A stretch of DNA of 6,261 bases. It comes from Myxococcales bacterium. GTDB lineage: Bacteria; Myxococcota_C; UBA6777. This document shows, in pieces, positions 1 through 5,294 of this stretch. Location: contig JALTMC010000237.1 in assembly GCA_027005175.1 (NCBI GenBank), positions 1-6,261 on the forward strand. Direction: 5' to 3'. The position numbers were made by a program, and so were the translations under genes. The notes under the pieces were generated by a model. It had not been told where the DNA came from and made no database searches. It saw only the letters and a program-made list of their open reading frames with translations. Each line of letters begins with the position of its first letter. The first letter of the stretch is position 1.

Positions 1-98
1 CCGAGATCGGTTACAGTTGCTCCATGCTCCTCTAGCCACTTTCGCACAAAATGTCGCAGATTTTTCCCTGCATGATCGGAACCAATCGCAACCTTCAC
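1..98 (-). CDS. rpiB: Ribose-5-phosphate isomerase B, N-terminal part (runs off left edge)
   Basis: RpiB interconverts ribose 5-phosphate and ribulose 5-phosphate in the cytoplasmic pentose phosphate pathway. Only the first ~32 codons are in the window. They read MKVAIGSDHAGKNLRHFVRK and continue WLEEHGATVTDLG, matching the RpiB/LacAB N-terminus: a first beta strand, the SDHAG signature (Asp8-His9, phosphate and substrate binding), then an amphipathic helix and the second strand. I chose the GTG at 96-98 as start. It gives the usual family N-terminus, and GAGG (minus strand) sits 6 bases before it. The ATG 12 bases upstream (108-110) would add MRCD and has no Shine-Dalgarno site. The gene diverges from the ctpA-like gene. 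The catalytic Cys and the C-terminus lie outside the window, so intactness cannot be judged. Confidence 0.88.
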   Translation of the reverse strand, partial: MKVAIGSDHAGKNLRHFVRKWLEEHGATVTDL

Positions 99-139
99 AT
101 CACACCTCATTTTGGGTTGTTGGGAGTCCCCCAATGATT

Positions 140-148
140 CTATCATAG
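140..148. promoter_or_regulatory. Palindromic motif CTATCATAG, copy 1 (rpiB side)
   Basis: This 9-base dyad (CTAT-C-ATAG) lies about 42 bases upstream of the rpiB start. The identical 9-mer recurs at 325-333, next to the start of the divergent ctpA-like gene. The one-base centre is too tight for an RNA hairpin loop, so a protein-binding half-site pair is the more natural reading. A role as a shared operator is inference. Confidence 0.25.
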
Positions 149-197
149 AGAGAACCATTGCTTTGGGGCTTCTTTACGTATGTCCCCATTTGTCGTG

Positions 198-226
198 CTT
201 ATATCTCCAACCTCACAACAATGCAA
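198..226 (-). promoter_or_regulatory. Candidate sigma70 promoter for rpiB
   Basis: On the minus strand, TTGCAT (221-226) and TATAAG (198-203) are separated by exactly 17 bases. The -10 matches 5 of 6 consensus positions and the -35 matches only 3 of 6. The implied leader to the GTG start is about 95 bases. This is a pattern match only. Confidence 0.3.
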
Positions 227-295
227 GCATTCCGAGTGAGGTGAAGCCTGCCTGCAGCTCGCGACTCTTTTAAAATAGGGCTTCTATCTCGGTTG

Positions 296-304
296 TGGTA
301 CGAT
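296..304 (+). promoter_or_regulatory. Candidate extended -10 element for the ctpA-like gene
   Basis: TGG directly precedes TACGAT at 299-304, giving the TGn-TAnnAT form of an extended -10. No good -35 lies 16-18 bases upstream, which extended -10 promoters can tolerate. The start codon is about 38 bases downstream. An alternative -10, TAAAAT at 271-276, also lacks a -35. Confidence 0.22.
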
Positions 305-324
305 GTTTGTTGGGTTGTTTCTGC

Positions 325-333
325 CTATCATAG
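325..333. promoter_or_regulatory. Palindromic motif CTATCATAG, copy 2 (overlaps ctpA RBS)
   Basis: This is the second copy of the 9-base dyad seen at 140-148, here extended to CCTATCATAGG (324-334). It overlaps the first bases of the AGGAG Shine-Dalgarno site (332-336), which stands 6 bases before the ATG at 343. A protein bound here would be well placed to block initiation. That is inference from position only. Confidence 0.25.
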
Positions 334-342
334 GAGACTTTC

Positions 343-1542
343 ATGCGTCTGAAAGAATGTGCGATTTTTGGGATGGGTCTAGTTCTTGGTGCGGTGCTCT
401 TTCAAGCTGCTGTTGGGGAGGCTCAACAGTCGATGACTCACAATCGCTATAAAAAACTCGACATCTTTGCCTCTGTCTTGAGCTACCTTGAGAATGATTA
501 CGTTGATCCTGTGAAAGGCCGGACTTTAATTTATGGTGCCATTCAGGGAATGCTGAGCAAGCTAGACCCCTATACGGTATTTATTCCGCCTCGTCAGTAT
601 CGTGAAATGAAGGCCGAGACTGCGGGGGAACACGGTGGACCGGGGTTGGAGATTAGTCGCAAAGGGAAGCGTGTGGTGGTGATCAGTCCTGTTCCTGACT
701 CCCCCGCACAACGGGCTGGAGTACAGGCTGGGGACGAGATCGTTCAGATCGAGAGAAGCTTGCTTTCCAAGCTGTCCTTGTTTCAAATTCGCCGTTTACT
801 GCGCGGACGACCAGGCTCACGCCTCCGAATGCTTGTACAGAGAAACAACAAAAAACCCCGATGGTTTGTGATCATTCGCGAACAAATCCGCGTGCAAAGT
901 GTGTACGCTCGTCTTTTAGGCAAAGGATATTACTACGCTCGTATTAAGAGCTTTCAAGATCGCACCGAGCGACAACTCAAAGCCGCCCTTTTTGGATTTC
1001 AAAAAAAATTGCCAATCAAGGGGTTGGTTCTCGACCTACGCAACAATCCAGGAGGGCTGTTTGATCAGTCGGTTCGTGTGGCTGACTTGTTTCTTTCCAA
1101 GGGTCTCATTGTCACAGCACGAGGACGTACGCAGCGGCGTGTTGAGAGGGAAAAAGCTCACCAAAAGGGTTCTTGGAAGAAGTTTCCCGTTGTGATTCTG
1201 ATTAATCGTGGCACTGCATCGGCCGCTGAGATTGTTTCAGGCGCACTTCAGGACCACCATCGAGCTGTTGTGATGGGAGTTCGATCCTTTGGAAAAGGCT
1301 CTGTTCAAACTATCATCGATCTGGCCGATGGCTCTGGCCTTAAGATGACAATCGCACGATACTATACGCCTCTTAATCGACTGATTCATGGCCGTGGAAT
1401 CAAGCCCGATGTCAGAGTCCATCAGTCTTCTCGTGGTGACAAACAGCTACAAAGGGCTCTCTATTACCTTAAACATCCTGCCCATTATAAGCGAAGTCTT
1501 GCTCTGGGTCTTCCTCCCAAACTACGCAAAAAGATGCCTTGA
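343..1542 (+). CDS. ctpA: Carboxyl-terminal processing protease, peptidase family S41
   Basis: This is a periplasmic serine protease that trims or degrades exported and envelope proteins from their C-termini. The 399 residues are a usual length for the CtpA/CTP-3 group. A basic N-terminus and hydrophobic stretch (residues 1-28, candidate cleavage after GEA at 27) form a Sec signal peptide; there is no lipobox. A short helical region (35-90) is followed by a PDZ domain (about 98-180, with SPAQRAGVQAGDEI) and the protease core (about 195-360). The catalytic Ser293 lies in RGTASAAE, Lys318 in SFGKGSVQ, and Gln322 follows. The Ser-Lys-Gln spacing of 25 and 4 equals that of E. coli Prc (S452/K477/Q481). 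The GRGIKPDV motif ends the core. The start is supported by AGGAG 6 bases upstream. The gene stands alone on the plus strand, so no adaptor or substrate partner is indicated. Confidence 0.93.
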   Translation: MRLKECAIFGMGLVLGAVLFQAAVGEAQQSMTHNRYKKLDIFASVLSYLENDYVDPVKGRTLIYGAIQGMLSKLDPYTVFIPPRQYREMKAETAGEHGGPGLEISRKGKRVVVISPVPDSPAQRAGVQAGDEIVQIERSLLSKLSLFQIRRLLRGRPGSRLRMLVQRNNKKPRWFVIIREQIRVQSVYARLLGKGYYYARIKSFQDRTERQLKAALFGFQKKLPIKGLVLDLRNNPGGLFDQSVRVADLFLSKGLIVTARGRTQRRVEREKAHQKGSWKKFPVVILINRGTASAAEIVSGALQDHHRAVVMGVRSFGKGSVQTIIDLADGSGLKMTIARYYTPLNRLIHGRGIKPDVRVHQSSRGDKQLQRALYYLKHPAHYKRSLALGLPPKLRKKMP

Positions 1543-1556
1543 CAACTCTCAGGGGG

Positions 1557-1579
1557 AAAGCCAGAAGGATTCTTGCTTT
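1557..1579 (+). terminator. Possible stem-loop after the ctpA-like gene
   Basis: Fifteen bases past the stop, AAAGC (1557-1561) pairs with GCTTT (1575-1579). One C/T mismatch follows, then AGAA pairs with TTCT around a GGA loop. There is no downstream T-run (AACG follows), so this is not a classical intrinsic terminator. It may still be a weak transcription end or an RNA-stabilising hairpin. Confidence 0.28.
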
Positions 1580-1673
1580 AACGACAGGCTATCCCATCAC
1601 TTCCTCACCTCGATGATAGCTTTCTTGCGCTTGCTTTTGGGGAACTGGAGCGGAGCAACAGCCAAACAAGTAG

Positions 1674-1775
1674 AACGAATACGTTAGGGAAAGGGCCGGA
1701 TGCACTCACGGACGGGATTGGAAGTATTCAAGTTATAAATCACTGCTCTATGCGAAGATGCCGAACGAGTGGCCC
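1674..1775 (+). pseudogene. Possible remnant of a Y1 (IS200/RAYT-like) transposase C-terminal motif
   Basis: After a stop at 1671-1673 this frame reads NEYVRERAG, then a short stretch, then DWKYSSYKSLLYAKMPNEWP (codons from 1716). REP-associated and IS200-like tyrosine transposases typically carry YxxxNPVRAGLV, a short stretch, then DWxxSSYRaxxG and a PxW ending, so the order and spacing fit. There is no room for the catalytic HUH or Tyr regions upstream, and stops surround the fragment, so it would be a dead remnant. The match is short and from memory of the family, and could be coincidental. Confidence 0.35.
1716..1752 (+). repeat. 37-bp perfect direct repeat, copy 1
   Basis: This copy begins GATTGGAAGT and ends ACTGCTCTATG. 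It is identical base for base to 1789-1825, with 36 unrelated bases between the two (period 73). The flanks outside the 37 bases do not match. In this copy the repeat falls inside the possible transposase-like peptide. Two units with one spacer resemble a minimal CRISPR, but no cas gene, leader or further unit is present and the repeat has no good internal palindrome. Confidence 0.85.
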
Positions 1776-1788
1776 GCAAGTACAATGC

Positions 1789-1825
1789 GATTGGAAGTAT
1801 TCAAGTTATAAATCACTGCTCTATG
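1789..1825 (+). repeat. 37-bp perfect direct repeat, copy 2
   Basis: This is an exact second copy of 1716-1752. Because the period of 73 is not a multiple of three, the two copies are read in different frames from any common start, so the pair does not encode a protein repeat. It stops three bases before the CTAGCC that opens the 19-bp repeat zone. Segmental duplication of a decayed element is the simplest explanation. Confidence 0.85.
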
Positions 1826-1837
1826 AGCTAGCCCTTT

Positions 1838-1894
1838 GGAGTAAGGCTAGAGTTCTGGAGTAAGGCTAGAGTTCTGGAGTAAGGCTAGAGTTTT
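1838..1894. repeat. Tandem array, three 19-bp units
   Basis: The unit is GGAGTAAGGCTAGAGTTCT. Units lie at 1838-1856, 1857-1875 and 1876-1894. The first two are identical and the third differs by one base (C to T near its end). A degenerate fourth piece (from 1895) overlaps the HPt stop codon at 1899-1901. Each unit carries GGCTAG, which can pair with the CTAGCC at 1828-1833 (loop of 11 for the nearest), so a hairpin could form downstream of the HPt gene. No T-run follows. Confidence 0.85.
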
Positions 1895-1898
1895 GGGG

Positions 1899-2288
1899 TT
1901 AGAGTTTGTATTCGAGTTGCTGGAGGTTTTGTATGTATTGTTGGAAGCTCTGCAGGGTAGGGGGGATGCTTTGCAGAAGCTGGTTGAACAATTCATTGTT
2001 GCCTTCCATCAATTGAATCTCTACTTGTTCAAGTAAGTGGTGCATTTGCTCGGCACCAATAGACGCGCTGGAGCCTTTTATGGTGTGAATTTCAAGCTTG
2101 ATTTGCTTGTTGTCTTGTATCGCGATGTGTTGTTCTACCCGACGCAAACGTTCTTTGACATCGTTGAGGTAAATGTTCAGAAGCTCCTTCACAAGAGACG
2201 GATCTCCGGCTGTTGCGTCAAGAAGCCTACCATGATCAAGCACAGGCAGTGCTTGTATCTTGTGTGGAAATTCCGAAGTGTTGCTCAT
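1899..2288 (-). CDS. HPt-domain phosphotransfer protein (stand-alone)
   Basis: This 129-residue cytoplasmic protein is essentially one HPt four-helix bundle, which passes a phosphoryl group between response-regulator receiver domains in a phosphorelay. The phosphoacceptor is His68 in EIHTIKGSSASIGAEQM, matching HxxKGSSxxxGA (Lys71, Gly72, Ser73-74, Gly78-Ala79). Helices are evident at about 31-57, 60-76, 80-97 and 98-125. The frame is open to 2462, but I place the start at the ATG at 2286-2288. Upstream residues are not HPt-like, and the alternative ATGs at 2310-2312 and 2319-2321 have no Shine-Dalgarno site. The chosen start also has only a weak one. No histidine kinase or receiver gene is in the window, so partners are unknown. 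The 3' end abuts the 19-bp repeats. Confidence 0.85.
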   Translation of the reverse strand: MSNTSEFPHKIQALPVLDHGRLLDATAGDPSLVKELLNIYLNDVKERLRRVEQHIAIQDNKQIKLEIHTIKGSSASIGAEQMHHLLEQVEIQLMEGNNELFNQLLQSIPPTLQSFQQYIQNLQQLEYKL

Positions 2289-2405
2289 CGTCTTTAAATT
2301 ACACCGGTCCATGTGAACCATAGGGGTACATAGAGATAGAGATTGGTTTTGGAAGCAACCATTACGTCGCCACAACAACACCTGATAAACATGGGTGCAG
2401 GGGGG

Positions 2406-2434
2406 AGCATACGTTAAATTGAAAGTGGCGTCAA
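2406..2434 (-). promoter_or_regulatory. Candidate sigma70 promoter for the HPt gene
   Basis: On the minus strand, TTGACG (2429-2434, 5/6 match) and TATGCT (2406-2411, 4/6 match) are exactly 17 bases apart. Transcription would begin near 2399, leaving an untranslated leader of about 110 bases. This supports the HPt gene being its own transcription unit, and supports the short start over the open frame reaching 2462, which begins upstream of this promoter. Confidence 0.45.
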
Positions 2435-2470
2435 TGGGGGATGTTCTCTGAGAGAGCGACATGGGTTGGA

Positions 2471-2495
2471 GGAGGAGGGATTAGGAGGAGGGATT
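2471..2495. repeat. Tandem duplication, 13-bp purine-rich unit
   Basis: GGAGGAGGGATT occurs at 2471-2482 and again at 2484-2495, with one base between (period 13). It lies across the 3' end of the LysR gene, and the LysR stop codon (2481-2483) sits at the junction. Removing one unit would delete that stop. Confidence 0.8.
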
Positions 2496-3431
2496 GTGGC
2501 TACAATCTTCGGGTGAGCCAAACTGGCTACAAGTCCAGGGTGGTCTTGGTGTGAAGCGGGCCAATAAGAAGTCCACAAACAGTCTCACTTTGGCAGATAG
2601 GTGTCGATTGTGGGGATACAAGGCCCAAATGTAAAAAGCCTCTCCAACCGTCCAGTCTTCCATCACTTGTTGGAGGCATCCTTCTCGCAGGTCTTCGTAA
2701 ACCAGAAAGTCAGGCAAGATACACAGACCGATATGTCGGAGCGCAGCTTCTCGTAGCGCGTCTCCGTTGTTGGTTTGCAAGCTGCCCACAACTTTGACAC
2801 TTTCTTTGCCCTGGCTGCCGTAGAACTTCCACATCGATCCTGTCGAAAAGTAGCGATAACGCAAGCAGTTGTGATGTTTGAGTTCTGACGGGTGTTGGGG
2901 GGAGCCCGCAGTCTCCAGGTACTCTGGGCTGGCACACAGGAAAAGCTGGACAGGTGCGAGTTTGCGGGCGATTAAGCTTGAGTCTGCAAGAGCACCGATT
3001 CGAATGGCCATATCATAACCTTCGTCTACAATGTCGATTTGGCGGTCGCTGAAATTCAGATCGACTTGTAGCTCTCGAAAAGCACCCATAAAGTCGCTCA
3101 AAGCCGGGGCCAAATATCTCACACCAAACGACATGGGGACACTGACACGGAGTGTCCCCCGAGGCTCACTTTGCAGCTTGCCAATCGACAACTCCGCTTC
3201 TTCCAGGTCAGCCAGGATCTGAACACAGCGCTGGTAAAAGACACGCCCTACATCTGTGAGGCTCATCCGTCGGGTTGTGCGGTGCATCAAACGAGCACCC
3301 AGACGATCTTCGAGTCGGCTGATTTGCTTGCTCACCTGAGATTTGGACAGGGTAAGCTCCCGAGCAGCTCCAGAGAAACTTTCCAACTCTACCACTTTTA
3401 CAAAGATCTCTAATTCTGATAGTCGGCTCAT
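2481..3431 (-). CDS. LysR-family transcriptional regulator, CrgA-like
   Basis: This 316-residue DNA-binding regulator has an N-terminal winged helix-turn-helix (about 4-63; SFSGAARELTLSKSQVSKQI is the HTH core). A linker helix (about 64-89) leads to a periplasmic-binding-protein-like effector domain (about 92-292), including the late ILPDFLVYEDLREG segment typical of the CrgA/AaeR-like subgroup. The length is near normal, but the last ~23 residues after LLARF are Pro/Cys/Ser-rich and end in a 13-bp duplication, so the tail looks recently altered. The ATG is the family-typical start; the nearest purine-rich AAGGA is about 14 bases off, so initiation may be weak. A dyad 52-72 bases upstream could be its autoregulatory site. 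Neither the effector nor the target is shown. No divergent partner gene exists, which is unusual for LysR regulators. Confidence 0.92.
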   Translation of the reverse strand: MSRLSELEIFVKVVELESFSGAARELTLSKSQVSKQISRLEDRLGARLMHRTTRRMSLTDVGRVFYQRCVQILADLEEAELSIGKLQSEPRGTLRVSVPMSFGVRYLAPALSDFMGAFRELQVDLNFSDRQIDIVDEGYDMAIRIGALADSSLIARKLAPVQLFLCASPEYLETAGSPQHPSELKHHNCLRYRYFSTGSMWKFYGSQGKESVKVVGSLQTNNGDALREAALRHIGLCILPDFLVYEDLREGCLQQVMEDWTVGEAFYIWALYPHNRHLSAKVRLFVDFLLARFTPRPPWTCSQFGSPEDCSHNPSS

Positions 3432-3482
3432 CGTTTGTCTTTGTTTCCTTCGTCGAAACAGTGAGTACGTTTATTTCGGGAG

Positions 3483-3503
3483 AGTACCTAGTTCAGGAGT
3501 ACT
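3483..3503. promoter_or_regulatory. Dyad upstream of the LysR gene (AGTAC-N11-GTACT)
   Basis: A perfect 5+5 inverted repeat with an 11-base centre lies 52-72 bases upstream of the LysR ATG. The hexamer GAGTAC occurs three times nearby (3463-3468, 3482-3487, 3497-3502). LysR proteins usually autoregulate through dyads of this size, though the symmetric positions are not the canonical T-N11-A. A weak promoter-like pair (TTGCAC, 17 bases, TACTCT, minus strand) overlaps it. Confidence 0.35.
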
Positions 3504-3607
3504 GTGCAAGTCTTTTTCTGTGGTACAGGACTCCAAGGATGTTGTTTTGTGTGTTGGAGGGAGTTCTTTGCTCTGGGAGGCTCGGCCCTTTGTGTTGGAG
3601 TTGTTCC

Positions 3608-4369
3608 TTATTTGAGGGGACGGCGTAGCAAAGCGTTGCCGATAGGCAAAATGTAGGTGTAGAGATAAACCACCCCACACCAAGAGGCTGCGGTACCAAG
3701 GAAGGGAGAGACACCTATCAGGAGCAGGAGCGGCCAACGTGGTGCGATGCCTTTGGCGAGGTGCTGGACGACATCTGGAATACAGAGCCGAGAGACCATC
3801 AGTGGTCCTAGGAGCAATGCTTGTAGCGGCACGGCAAGGAGGAGTATGTCGGTCATCTCGGGCTCTGGGAGTCTGTATGCAACCATGACCAAAGCGGCTG
3901 TTGCTAGGGCAGCACCGTTGGTGGTCATTCCGTAAAAGTAGCGGCCAACAGGAGCTGTGGGAGGCTCTGTTACGGTGAACTTGGCAGAGCGAACCAATCC
4001 TGCAGATAGATAGACGAGGGCGCAGCCAACACCCAGGGCAAGTCGGCCGGGAGTTTCGAGGGGATTTGCGTTGATCGAATAGATCGGGGTCAACGCGATT
4101 AAGAGTGCTGTTGCTAGATTGAAGGTTGTGGTGTCTGCGTTGATGTCGAGTTGAGCACCGATTTCGCTGGTGACACCGAGCTTCCGAGCTGCTGCTCCAT
4201 CAAGTATATCGGGTAGCAAGGCCCAACTAATCAGGAGAGCTGCGATGTAGAGAGTGCTTGGACCGCTCCATCCGATACGAGGGCCGAGCGTCAGAACAAT
4301 CATAGCGGAGAAGCCGACAACTGCATTGAGTAGAGTTAATCCGTTGACAAAAAGGTAACCATATTGCAT
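3608..4369 (-). CDS. CDP-alcohol phosphatidyltransferase, PssA-like
   Basis: This is an integral inner-membrane enzyme of phospholipid synthesis that moves a phosphatidyl group from CDP-diacylglycerol to an alcohol. The 253 residues hold the full family motif DxxDGxxAR-x8-GxxxDxxxD: Asp54, Asp57, Gly58, Ala61-Arg62, Gly71, Asp75, Asp79 (metal and CDP binding, catalytic base). About six to eight hydrophobic helices are visible. The N-terminal LTLLNAVVGFSA resembles the LTxxNxxxG start of phosphatidylserine synthases, and GRYFYGMTTNGAALA stands where PssA has FxGLPxPxAA, so serine is the likeliest acceptor; an inositol- or glycerol-type acceptor cannot be excluded. The start is the ATG at 4367-4369 with AAGGAG (4378-4383) 8 bases upstream; a TTG one codon earlier is also possible. 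It lies 91 bases after the phosphatase gene and may share its transcript. Confidence 0.87.
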   Translation of the reverse strand: MQYGYLFVNGLTLLNAVVGFSAMIVLTLGPRIGWSGPSTLYIAALLISWALLPDILDGAAARKLGVTSEIGAQLDINADTTTFNLATALLIALTPIYSINANPLETPGRLALGVGCALVYLSAGLVRSAKFTVTEPPTAPVGRYFYGMTTNGAALATAALVMVAYRLPEPEMTDILLLAVPLQALLLGPLMVSRLCIPDVVQHLAKGIAPRWPLLLLIGVSPFLGTAASWCGVVYLYTYILPIGNALLRRPLK

Positions 4370-4377
4370 CAAAAAAG

Positions 4378-4383
4378 CTCCTT
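4378..4383 (-). promoter_or_regulatory. Strong RBS deciding the start of the phosphatidyltransferase
   Basis: AAGGAG (minus strand) lies 8 bases before the ATG at 4369 and 5 before the in-frame TTG at 4372. Spacing and codon preference favour the ATG. It is among the best Shine-Dalgarno matches in the window, so the gene can be translated independently of the upstream pair. Confidence 0.7.
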
Positions 4384-4460
4384 AGGCTTGAAGGATGGTG
4401 AGTGTCTTCTTTGGTTTTCGGTAACGTTTGTGTTGTAGGCGTTGCAAGCCTTTCCAGAAT

Positions 4461-5294
4461 CTACAGTGATATGGGTTCGGTGGAGGTTGTGGGGTGCCCT
4501 AAATCTTCAAGAGGGGAGCGTAGAGAGAGTTCCGATAGTTTGAAAGTTGAGAGCCATTGATAGGCTGCTACTTCGTCGGGTGCAAAGATATAGAGTCCTG
4601 CTTCGTCGGTGGGGTGGGGTCTTTTTCCATCGGAACGCAAAACGTAACCGCCAGCTTCACAGGCCAGAAGAACACCGGCAGTCATATCCCATGGTGTGAC
4701 ATGGCTACACAAATAGCCTCCTTCCTCACCACGTAAAAATCTGCGCAGCTCCCAACAAGTCGGGGTGTCTGTGGTCCAACCTGCTGCGATCAGCTTTGTT
4801 TCAAGCTGCTTTCGCTGTTTAGGTTCTACCCAGGAGAGTCGATAGCGTCCAGGTCTGGGGGTGTTGTTGACATGAGCGGTGTCTTTATTGAAGGTGGTGC
4901 CTTGTCCACGCACAGCATGAAAAAGTTCATCTCTTGCAGGAAAGAAAAGCCATCCCTCTTCACAGCGATGATGGTGGACTCGTGCGACAATCATCGCGAA
5001 GCAGTCATCGCCTTCGACAAAGGAGCGTGTTCCATCGATGGGATCAACGATCCAGCAGGAGCCTTGGTGAAGCCCTGCCCGGCAGTTCTTGTCCCAACTC
5101 TCTTCTCCAACAAAGGGCACATCCCAAATCCGTGTGAGTTCTCTGTACAGGAACTTCTCCGCTTCTTCGTCTGCGATTGTGACCAAGTCGCCAGGTGTTT
5201 TTTCTCGGACTTGTTGTGTTTTTGGGTTGCGAAATCGAGGCAGGATGTATCGTTTTGCGGCTTCGCGCATTAAAGCGATGACCCTGTCGCTCAT
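4461..5294 (-). CDS. Inositol-monophosphatase-family phosphatase
   Basis: This 277-residue Mg-dependent phosphomonoesterase is a usual length for the FIG superfamily (SuhB, HisN, CysQ relatives). Metal-binding motifs are complete: Asp42 in VTIADEEAEK, Glu64 in GEES, Asp84 and Asp87 in WIVDPIDGTRSF, and Asp203 in PWDMTAGVLLACEAGG. The substrate (inositol phosphate, histidinol phosphate, PAP or a sugar phosphate) cannot be told from these motifs. The open frame reaches 5393, but the true start is the ATG at 5292-5294. It forms an ATGA overlap with the stop of the upstream gene, gives the normal family N-terminus, and the extra 33 residues are antisense-like filler. The overlap implies translational coupling. 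The ~25-residue tail after the last strand is low-complexity and probably disordered. Confidence 0.9.
   Translation of the reverse strand: MSDRVIALMREAAKRYILPRFRNPKTQQVREKTPGDLVTIADEEAEKFLYRELTRIWDVPFVGEESWDKNCRAGLHQGSCWIVDPIDGTRSFVEGDDCFAMIVARVHHHRCEEGWLFFPARDELFHAVRGQGTTFNKDTAHVNNTPRPGRYRLSWVEPKQRKQLETKLIAAGWTTDTPTCWELRRFLRGEEGGYLCSHVTPWDMTAGVLLACEAGGYVLRSDGKRPHPTDEAGLYIFAPDEVAAYQWLSTFKLSELSLRSPLEDLGHPTTSTEPISL

Larger units (their letters stand above)
1543..1898. other. Gene-free, repeat-rich intergenic region
   Basis: These 356 bases lie between the converging ctpA-like and HPt genes. An open stretch of about 90 codons (roughly 1582-1860, plus strand, same frame as ctpA) has no good start, no Shine-Dalgarno site and no recognisable product, so I do not call it a gene. 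What can be supported is a weak hairpin, two 37-bp direct repeats, a transposase-like peptide fragment and a 19-bp tandem array. Each is listed separately. The mixture looks like decayed mobile DNA plus local slippage. Confidence 0.6.

Noticed and set aside
1716-1825. CRISPR array of two repeats and one spacer
   Set aside because: Only two units, no cas genes or AT-rich leader, no typical repeat ends, and one copy lies in a transposase-like reading frame. Kept as a plain direct repeat.
1582-1860. Open plus-strand stretch of about 90 codons in the ctpA-downstream gap
   Set aside because: No start codon with a Shine-Dalgarno site, crosses both repeat copies in different frames, and the peptide is unlike any family I know.
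2289-2462. N-terminal extension of the HPt protein to 187 residues
   Set aside because: The extra residues are not HPt-like, no ribosome-binding site precedes the upstream starts, and the best promoter lies inside the extension.
3550-3600. TGTGTTGGAG repeated at 3550-3559 and 3591-3600
   Set aside because: A 10-base repeat in G/T-rich intergenic sequence, with no dyad or stem; likely chance.
3471-3737. Minus-strand frame of 88 codons between LysR and the phosphatidyltransferase
   Set aside because: It begins inside the phosphatidyltransferase gene in another frame, is rich in Pro/Ser/Thr with no motif, and has no ribosome-binding site.
4428-4445. Short stem (AGGC/GCCT, loop 7) after the phosphatase gene
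   Set aside because: Only four pairs and no T-run; not enough to call a terminator.
4872-5273. Plus-strand frame of 133 codons opposite the phosphatase
   Set aside because: Antisense shadow of a gene with complete IMPase motifs; no recognisable domain.
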